A DNA stretch of 64,000 nucleotides from Streptomyces sp. M92. GTDB taxonomy: Bacteria > Actinomycetota > Actinomycetes > Streptomycetales > Streptomycetaceae. Shown piece by piece: positions 58,828-64,000 of this stretch (positions are counted from its first letter, which is position 1; each line of letters begins with the position of its first letter). Where the stretch lies: positions 6,200,001 through 6,264,000 of the forward strand of contig NZ_CP101137.1 in NCBI RefSeq assembly GCF_028473745.1. The letters are read 5' to 3'. The notes beneath the pieces were generated by a model. The model did no database searches. It saw nothing but the letters and a program-made list of their open reading frames with translations, and was not told where the DNA came from. The position numbers were made by a program, and so were the translations under genes.

Positions 58828-59811
58828 CTACCAGCGGCCCTCGACCTGCTCCTTGATCCGGCGGTCGTAGAGGTCGCTGATCGCCGCGAGGGTCCGCTCG
58901 GACAGCTCCGGCAGCCGGGCGGCGTCCGCGTTGGCGCGGGCCTGCTCCGGGGACCGGGCGCCGGGGATCACGGTGGTCACTCCGGGCTGCTGGACGATCC
59001 AGCGCAGCGCCAGCTGGGCCGGGGTGTACCCCTCGGGGGCGAGCGCGGCGAACTCCGCCGCCGCCTGGACGCCGGTGGTGAAGTCGACGCCGGAGAAGGT
59101 CTCGCCCTGGTCGAAGGCCTCGCCGTGCCGGTTGAAGTTGCGGTGGTCGTTGGCGGCGAAGACCGTGTCCCGGGTGTACTTGCCGGACAGCAGGCCGGAG
59201 GCGAGCGGCACCCGGGCGATGATGCCGACGCCGGCCTCGCGGGCGGCCGGCAGGACCTCGCGCAGGGGCTTCATCCGGAACGGGTTGAGGATGATCTGCA
59301 CGCTGGCCACGTTCGGCCGGGCGATGGCGGTCAGCGCCTCCTCGCAGGTCTCGACGCTGACGCCGTACGCGTCGACGCGCTCCTCCTCGACCAGGGTGTC
59401 CAGGGCGTCGAACACCTCGTCGCTGGAGTAGACGGGGGTGGGTGGGCAGTGCAGCTGCACCAGGTCGATGACGTCGACGCCGAGATTGCGGCGCGAACGG
59501 TCGTTCCACTGACGGAAGTTGTCGAGGACGTAGTTCTGCGGGATCTGCTCGACCCGGCGGCCCATCTTGGTGGCGACCAGCACGTGCAGGTCGGGCCGGC
59601 CGCGCAGGAACGTGGCGATGGTCTCCTCGCTGCGTCCGTCTCCGTAGACGTCGGCGGTGTCGAAGAAGGTCACCCCGGATTCGGCCGCCGTCTCCAGCAC
59701 CTTCAGGGCTTCCTTGTCGTCCACGTCTCCCCAGTCGGCGCCGAGTTGCCAGGTGCCGAGACCGATCACCGAGGCGTGCTGGTGGGACCGTTCGAATGTG
59801 CGCTCGTCCAT
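58828..59811 (-). CDS. Aldo/keto reductase
   Basis: A 327-residue NADPH-dependent TIM-barrel oxidoreductase. Tetrad residues are visible in FFDTADVYGDG (Asp, Tyr), ATKMG (Lys) and VQLHCPP (His); IPGARSPEQARANADAA is the cofactor site. Substrate unknown. The ATG at 59811 (MDERTFERSHQHASVIGLGTW) fits the family. CAGACT seven bases upstream hints at a leaderless message. Confidence 0.9.
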   Translation of the reverse strand: MDERTFERSHQHASVIGLGTWQLGADWGDVDDKEALKVLETAAESGVTFFDTADVYGDGRSEETIATFLRGRPDLHVLVATKMGRRVEQIPQNYVLDNFRQWNDRSRRNLGVDVIDLVQLHCPPTPVYSSDEVFDALDTLVEEERVDAYGVSVETCEEALTAIARPNVASVQIILNPFRMKPLREVLPAAREAGVGIIARVPLASGLLSGKYTRDTVFAANDHRNFNRHGEAFDQGETFSGVDFTTGVQAAAEFAALAPEGYTPAQLALRWIVQQPGVTTVIPGARSPEQARANADAARLPELSERTLAAISDLYDRRIKEQVEGRW

Positions 59812-59872
59812 GCCGGCCAGTCTGTCATCCGGCGCCCGCCCGCACCGCGTCGGCACGGTACGGGCGGGCGGT

Positions 59873-61090
59873 TCAGCCGCGGGTGGCGAGGTTCCGCGCC
59901 TGCACCGTCCGCGCGATCACGGGTCCCAGTCTGCGCTTGAGCCGCCGCAGCGCCCGCGAGTGTCCGGCCGCGCGGTCGATCCGGTGGTACAGCCGGGGCG
60001 GGACGTACGGCAGCAGGGGCGAGTGGCGCTGGCCGAGCAGCGCGAACATCTCCTGCGGGGGCAGCCCGATGTAGCGGGGCAGGTTCTCGTACCACCGGGC
60101 GCTGTAGCGGGCCGCGCTCTGCACCGGCAGCAGGGCCGCCTTGCGTTCCCGTTCGTAGCGGGCGAGGGCGTCCGGGAGCGGGGCGGGCTCGCGCAGTGCG
60201 CGGGCCAGGGCCATGGCGTCCTCCAGTGCGAGCGTCGTTCCGGCGCCGATGGAGTAGTGGGTGGTGTGGGCGGCGTCGCCGACCAGGACCAGGTTGCCGC
60301 GGGACCAGGTGCGGTTGGTGAGGGTGCGGAAGGTCAGCCACGAGGCGCCGGAGCCGGACGAGGCCCGGCCGGTGAGCGGGTGGCCGTCCAGGACGTCGGC
60401 GAACAGCTTCTCCAGCAGGACGAGCCCCTCGGCCTCGTCGGCCCGGTCCAGGCCCAGCCCGGTCCAGGTCTCGGGGGCGCACTCGACGACGCAGGTGCTG
60501 CCCTCGGGGCCGTAGCCGTAGCCGTACGCCCAGATCCAGCCGTGGGGGGTGTCGGTGAAGGCGAAGGTGAACGCGTCGAAGACCTTGGTGGTGCCGAGCC
60601 AGATGTAGTGGTTGCGTCCGGCCCGGACCTCGGTTCCGAAGTGGCCGGCGTGCCGGGTGCGCACGGCGCTGCCCACGCCGTCGGCCGCCACGACGAGGTC
60701 GGCGCCCGGCAGTCGGTCGGCGCCGACCTCGTGCTCGTGCTCCAGGCGCACGCCGAGCGAGCGGGCACGGGCGGCGAGGATCTCCAGGAGCCGGTGGCGG
60801 CCGATGCCGAAGCCCTCGTCGCCGCGGTGCCGGGCGGTCCGGTCGCCCACGTGGGCGACGCCGTCGCGCCAGCACGCGGAGTGCTCCTCGACGGCGCGCG
60901 CGGACTCGGGGTCGTGCTCGTGGAGCCGGTCGAGAAGTCCCCGCCAGTAGGTCACGCCCCAGCCGTAGGTGGAACCCTCGGGGCTGCGCTCGTGGACGGT
61001 GATGTCGTGGGACGGGTCCTGAAGCTTCAGCAGGATCGACAGATACAGGCCGGCGGGCCCGCCGCCGACGCAGGCGACCTTCACATTCAC
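59873..61090 (-). CDS. FAD-dependent aromatic monooxygenase
   Basis: A 405-residue single-component flavin hydroxylase. FAD motif VACVGGGPAGLYLSILLK, second FAD motif LVLVGDAAHTTHYSIGAGTTLALEDA, and GSTYGWGVTYW as in salicylyl-CoA 5-hydroxylase and anthraniloyl-CoA monooxygenase-type proteins. The substrate may be an aromatic CoA thioester (inference). GTG start; an 11-base palindrome TACGC-A-GCGTA (61122-61132) upstream could be an operator. Confidence 0.85.
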   Translation of the reverse strand: MNVKVACVGGGPAGLYLSILLKLQDPSHDITVHERSPEGSTYGWGVTYWRGLLDRLHEHDPESARAVEEHSACWRDGVAHVGDRTARHRGDEGFGIGRHRLLEILAARARSLGVRLEHEHEVGADRLPGADLVVAADGVGSAVRTRHAGHFGTEVRAGRNHYIWLGTTKVFDAFTFAFTDTPHGWIWAYGYGYGPEGSTCVVECAPETWTGLGLDRADEAEGLVLLEKLFADVLDGHPLTGRASSGSGASWLTFRTLTNRTWSRGNLVLVGDAAHTTHYSIGAGTTLALEDAMALARALREPAPLPDALARYERERKAALLPVQSAARYSARWYENLPRYIGLPPQEMFALLGQRHSPLLPYVPPRLYHRIDRAAGHSRALRRLKRRLGPVIARTVQARNLATRG

Positions 61091-61207
61091 CCCTGGAACG
61101 CACTCAAAACGGGCATATCGCTACGCAGCGTACAGAGGTACGGGACGCCGTCGCGTGACCTCGCCCGACGCGGGTCGCGCGCCGGACGGACGACGGGAAA
61201 GGGCGGA

Positions 61208-61900
61208 CTAGCCGGCCGCGGCCGTGCGGCACTCCGGGTGGCCCCAGCCCTGATCGTTCTTGGCGATGGACTCACCGGCCGCGTACGAACGGCCGCACAG
61301 GCAGCGTCCGGGGAACTTCGCCTTGATGGTGCGTGCGGAGGAGCCGCCCTTGCGGGCGGTGGACGGCCCCCGGCGCGGTGCCTTCTTCGCCGTCTTCGCC
61401 GGGGCGTCCGGTGCGGGCGGCGGCTCGGGGGAGCCGAGTCCGCTGCCCGCGGGCTCCTGGACGACGGCCGCCTGGCTGGCGGCGCGGTCGGCGAAGTCGT
61501 TGAGCCGGTCGCCGTCGACCTGGTGGGCGGGCACGTAGCGGAAGTCGACCGAGCGGCCGGCGAGCAGCTCGTCGATGCGCACGACGAGCTCCTGGTTGGC
61601 GACCGGCTTGCCGGCGGCCGTCTTCCAGCCGTTGCGCTTCCAGCCGGGCAGCCAGGTGGTGACGGCCTTCATGGCGTACTGCGAGTCCATGCGGACCTCG
61701 AGGGGGACGCCGGGGTCGGTCGAGGCCAGCAGGCGCTCCAGCGCCGTGAGTTCGGCGATGTTGTTGGTGGCCCGGCCCAGCGGCCCGGCCTCCCACCGCA
61801 CCGGGGTCTCCGACGCGTCCGCCACCACCCAGGCCCAGCCGGCCGGGCCCGGGTTTCCCTTCGAAGCCCCGTCGCACGCGGCCACCACACGTTCAAGCAT
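61208..61900 (-). CDS. rnhA: Ribonuclease HI with C-terminal Cys/His module
   Basis: A 230-residue protein. The RNase HI domain (1-145) has catalytic Asp10 (CDGASKGNPG), Glu50 (NIAELTALE), Asp72 (MDSQYAM) and a late Asp (NDFAD), with His126. It hydrolyses RNA in RNA-DNA hybrids. A Pro/Ala/Lys linker leads to a C-terminal module with Cys200, Cys202, His221 and Cys224 (GRCLCGRSY, GWGHPEC), which looks like a small zinc site. Start at 61900 because the family begins MLERVVAACDG. Confidence 0.88.
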   Translation of the reverse strand: MLERVVAACDGASKGNPGPAGWAWVVADASETPVRWEAGPLGRATNNIAELTALERLLASTDPGVPLEVRMDSQYAMKAVTTWLPGWKRNGWKTAAGKPVANQELVVRIDELLAGRSVDFRYVPAHQVDGDRLNDFADRAASQAAVVQEPAGSGLGSPEPPPAPDAPAKTAKKAPRRGPSTARKGGSSARTIKAKFPGRCLCGRSYAAGESIAKNDQGWGHPECRTAAAG

Positions 61901-61957
61901 GCGCCCGATCATGCCATGGGGCGGCGGGGCGTCCGGACCGGGTCACGGGACAGGCGT

Positions 61958-62749
61958 TCAGGAGACGTCGGTGATCTTCGGCATCTCTCCCTCGGTCCGC
62001 GTGGTGTCGATCACCGAGAAGTCGGCGCCCTGCGGGTCGCTCAGCGTCGCGTACCGCCCGAAGGGGGTGCTCATCGGCCCGAAACGGAGGGTGCCGCCGA
62101 GTTCCGTCGCGCGGGCCACGGCCGCGTCGCAGTCGGGGGCGGTGAAGTAGACGTTGATGTACGACGGCACCTCGGGCGGGAAGTCGTCCGTCACGGCCAT
62201 GCGGCCGAGCACGGGCTCCTCACCCAGGTCGAAGAGGCGGAAGTCGACTCCGTCGTCCTCCATCCGCTTCGCCCGGTAACCGAAGACCGCGGGGAAGAAG
62301 GCGTCCGACTTGTCCGGCTCCCGGGTGAAGACCTCGGCCCAGCAGTACGCGCCGGGCTCGGCGACGGCCTCGAACCCCTCGTGGGCGCCGCCCTGCCAGA
62401 GACCGAACACGACGCCGCCCGGGTCGCGGGCCAGGCACATGGTGCCGAAGTCGCCGACCCGCATCGGCTCCATCACCACCTGGCCGCCCGCCTCACGGAT
62501 CCGGGCGGCGGTCGCCGTCGCGTCCCGGGAGGCGAAGTAGAGACACCACTGGGACTGCCCCTCCTGGCCGGGTACCGGCGGCACCACGGCGGCGACCGCC
62601 CTGCCGTCCGCGTAGCACTGCGTGTAGTCGCCGTACTCGGACGACGACACGCCGAAGGTCCAGCCGAGGACCTCACCGTAGAAACGCTTGGCTCCCTCGA
62701 CGTCGGTGAACATCGCGTCCGCCCAGCAGGGCGTTCCTTCGAGTCGCAT
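61958..62749 (-). CDS. Two-domain VOC protein
   Basis: A 263-residue protein with two glyoxalase/bleomycin-resistance domains (about 1-125 and 130-255): CWADAMFTDVEGAKRFYGEVLGW and CWAEVFTREPDKSDAFFPAVFGY. Similar to streptomycete proteins of unknown substrate. Six bases downstream of the next VOC gene, so one operon. Confidence 0.88.
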   Translation of the reverse strand: MRLEGTPCWADAMFTDVEGAKRFYGEVLGWTFGVSSSEYGDYTQCYADGRAVAAVVPPVPGQEGQSQWCLYFASRDATATAARIREAGGQVVMEPMRVGDFGTMCLARDPGGVVFGLWQGGAHEGFEAVAEPGAYCWAEVFTREPDKSDAFFPAVFGYRAKRMEDDGVDFRLFDLGEEPVLGRMAVTDDFPPEVPSYINVYFTAPDCDAAVARATELGGTLRFGPMSTPFGRYATLSDPQGADFSVIDTTRTEGEMPKITDVS

Positions 62750-62755
62750 GACACT

Positions 62756-63238
62756 TCACTCCCCGGCGTACGCCTTCTCCAGTGCGGCGATGTCGAGCTT
62801 GCGCATCGACATCATGGCCTGGTTGGCCCGTGCGGCCTTCGCGGGGTCGGGGTCGCGGAACATCTCCTCGAGCCGGCCCGGGACCACCTGCCAGGAGACG
62901 CCGAACCGGTCCTTGACCCAACCGCAGGGGCCCTCCTCGCCGCCGTCCTCGGTGAGCCTGGCCCAGTAGTGGTCGACCTCCTCCTGGTCGTCGCAGGTGA
63001 TCTGGAAGGAGATCGCCTCGTTGAACCGGAACTGAGGGCCGCCGTTGAGGGCGACGAACCGCTGTCCGTTCGCCGTGAAGTCGACGGTGAGCACGGTGCC
63101 GGCGGGCTGGTGCGCCCCCTCGGGGTAGCGGGTGACGGCGCCGATGCCGGAGTTCTCGAAGAGGGAGACGTAGAAGTGGGCGGCCTCCTCCGCCCGGCCG
63201 TCGAACCACAGACACGTGGTGAATCCGTCGGTGTTCAT
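62756..63238 (-). CDS. PhnB-like VOC protein (3-demethylubiquinone methyltransferase-like fold)
   Basis: A 160-residue protein: TTCLWFDGRAEEAAHFYVSLFENS, FVALNGGPQFRFNEAISFQITCDDQEEVDHYWARL and GWVKDRFGVSWQVVP, the PhnB/YjdN VOC pattern. No true methyltransferase activity is expected. GGGAGG lies five bases before the ATG. First gene of the VOC pair; divergent from clpP. Confidence 0.9.
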   Translation of the reverse strand: MNTDGFTTCLWFDGRAEEAAHFYVSLFENSGIGAVTRYPEGAHQPAGTVLTVDFTANGQRFVALNGGPQFRFNEAISFQITCDDQEEVDHYWARLTEDGGEEGPCGWVKDRFGVSWQVVPGRLEEMFRDPDPAKAARANQAMMSMRKLDIAALEKAYAGE

Positions 63239-63339
63239 GAGTACCTCCCGGTCGCGGAACACGGTCACCACTGTCGACCGGCCGGAGCCGGAGAACTCAT
63301 CGGTCGTGTGTCCCTTGTCCTCACCCACCGCCGGGACGC

Positions 63340-63369
63340 TCTGCCCGTGGCAGATCTGCCGCGGGCAGA
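63340..63369 (+). promoter_or_regulatory. Two adjacent PopR boxes upstream of clpP3
   Basis: TCTGCC-CGT-GGCAGA (63340-63354) is directly followed by TCTGCC-GCG-GGCAGA (63355-63369). Both match the TCTGCC-N3-GGCAGA palindrome bound by the activator PopR upstream of clpP3clpP4 in S. lividans. They lie about 97 bases before the clpP start. Confidence 0.85.
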
Positions 63370-63465
63370 GAAGGGCCTTTCCGGGGCCGCGGCGGGCCAA
63401 GAGTGGAGGGAGCGCGGCGCCACCGGCCGCGTACGACTCGTCCGACGACCCGACAAGGAGCACCG

Positions 63466-64000
63466 ATGTCCCCACTCATCGCCGGTCTCGCCCCGGCCGC
63501 ACTGCCCCGCGCGGAGGAGGGGGACACCCCTCCCTCCCGGTTCGACGACCACCTGGCCGCGCAGCTGCTGGCGCAGCGGATCGTGCTGCTGGGCACGCAG
63601 GTCGACGAGGTCTCCGCGAACCGGGTCTGCGCCCAGCTGCTGATCCTGTCCGCGGAGGACCCGCGGACCGACATCACGCTGTGCGTCAACAGTCCGGGCG
63701 GCTCCGTGCACGCGGGGCTCGCCATCTACGACACGATGCGGCTGATCCCCAACGACGTCTCCACGCTGGCCATGGGGTTCGCCGCCAGCATGGGGCAGTT
63801 CCTGCTGAGTGTCGGCACCGCCGGCAAGCGGTACGCGCTGCCGAACGCGCGCGTCATGATGCACCAGCCCTCGGGAGGCATCGGCGGCACCACCGCCGAC
63901 ATCGAGATCCAGGCGGAGAGCCTGGAGTTCACCAAGCGGACCATCGAACGGATCACCGCCGAGCACACCGGGCAGAGCCCGGAGACCATCTCCCGGGACG
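63466..64000 (+). CDS. clpP3: ATP-dependent Clp protease proteolytic subunit (ClpP3-like), cut by window edge
   Basis: The first 178 residues of a ClpP serine peptidase. Ser108 (GFAASMGQFLL) and His133 (MMHQPSGG) of the triad are visible; the Asp lies beyond or near the window end. NSPGGSVHAGLAIYDTM is conserved. AAGGAG precedes the ATG. Two PopR boxes identify it as the conditional clpP3 rather than the main clpP1; clpP4 and popR would be expected to the right. Confidence 0.92.
   Translation, partial: MSPLIAGLAPAALPRAEEGDTPPSRFDDHLAAQLLAQRIVLLGTQVDEVSANRVCAQLLILSAEDPRTDITLCVNSPGGSVHAGLAIYDTMRLIPNDVSTLAMGFAASMGQFLLSVGTAGKRYALPNARVMMHQPSGGIGGTTADIEIQAESLEFTKRTIERITAEHTGQSPETISRD

Overview
The window is chromosomal DNA of a Streptomyces species. 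GC is very high, with strong G/C at third codon positions. GTG and TTG starts are common and genes often overlap by 1-4 bases. Many genes belong to families typical of streptomycetes: an SsgA-like protein, a WhiB-like protein, DUF5133, DUF6480, DUF6098 and DUF6328 proteins, a SigB-family sigma factor and an orphan ClpP. From memory, the gene order resembles the S. coelicolor segment from the second glg/glgE cluster down to clpP3 (about SCO7338 to SCO7281). That comparison was not run here. No rRNA, tRNA, insertion sequence, prophage or CRISPR array was seen.

Layout. (1) 1-10.2 kb: alpha-glucan metabolism. glgX (cut by the left edge) runs leftward with a degenerate GHKL protein; glgE-treS-pep2-glgB run rightward and form the trehalose/maltose-1-phosphate/alpha-glucan route. 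(2) 10.3-13.8 kb: a YbdK-type ligase, a small DUF6480 membrane protein and a long-chain acyl-CoA synthetase with an unusual P-loop. (3) 13.9-15.2 kb: two RsbW-like GHKL proteins and a PRC-barrel protein, the last behind a consensus SigB-type promoter. (4) 15.5-27.4 kb: a partner-switching signalling island. It holds a soluble hybrid kinase with five 92-residue HAMP repeats, an ANTAR-GAF-PAS-PP2C phosphatase, an anti-anti-sigma factor, a stressosome core (rsbR, rsbS, rsbT), an RsbT-like/RsbX-like fusion and an RsbU-like phosphatase. The last five genes overlap end to end.

(5) 27.6-34.9 kb: type II NADH dehydrogenase, a FUSC membrane protein, a DUF1206 membrane protein, a SigB-family sigma factor with a DUF5133 partner, and a cysteine-rich RsbW-like protein, the natural candidate outputs of the island. 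(6) 35-46.9 kb: metabolism and regulation, including an Orn/Lys/Arg decarboxylase, a terminator-ended candidate small RNA, a lone cNMP-binding domain, an MFS exporter, the divergent argO/lysG pair, a WhiB protein, a frameshifted DUF6098 gene, a TetR-flavoprotein pair, AlkB, a metallo-beta-lactamase-fold protein and DUF4032. (7) 46.9-64 kb: a universal stress protein, a large LuxR regulator, a TerD-CAP-CAP fusion, an AIM24 protein, a pseudokinase, an SsgC-like protein behind a consensus SigB-type promoter, redox enzymes, RNase HI, two VOC proteins and the start of clpP3 behind two abutting PopR boxes.

How the parts fit (inference): the stressosome and phosphatases would set the phosphorylation state of STAS proteins. 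Those would titrate the RsbW-like anti-sigma factors and release SigB-family sigma. Three exact SigB-type promoters (GNNT-N14-16-GGGTAC/T) in the window suggest part of this regulon is encoded beside its own control system. Osmolyte and glucan metabolism, membrane proteins and protein turnover fit an osmotic or general stress role.
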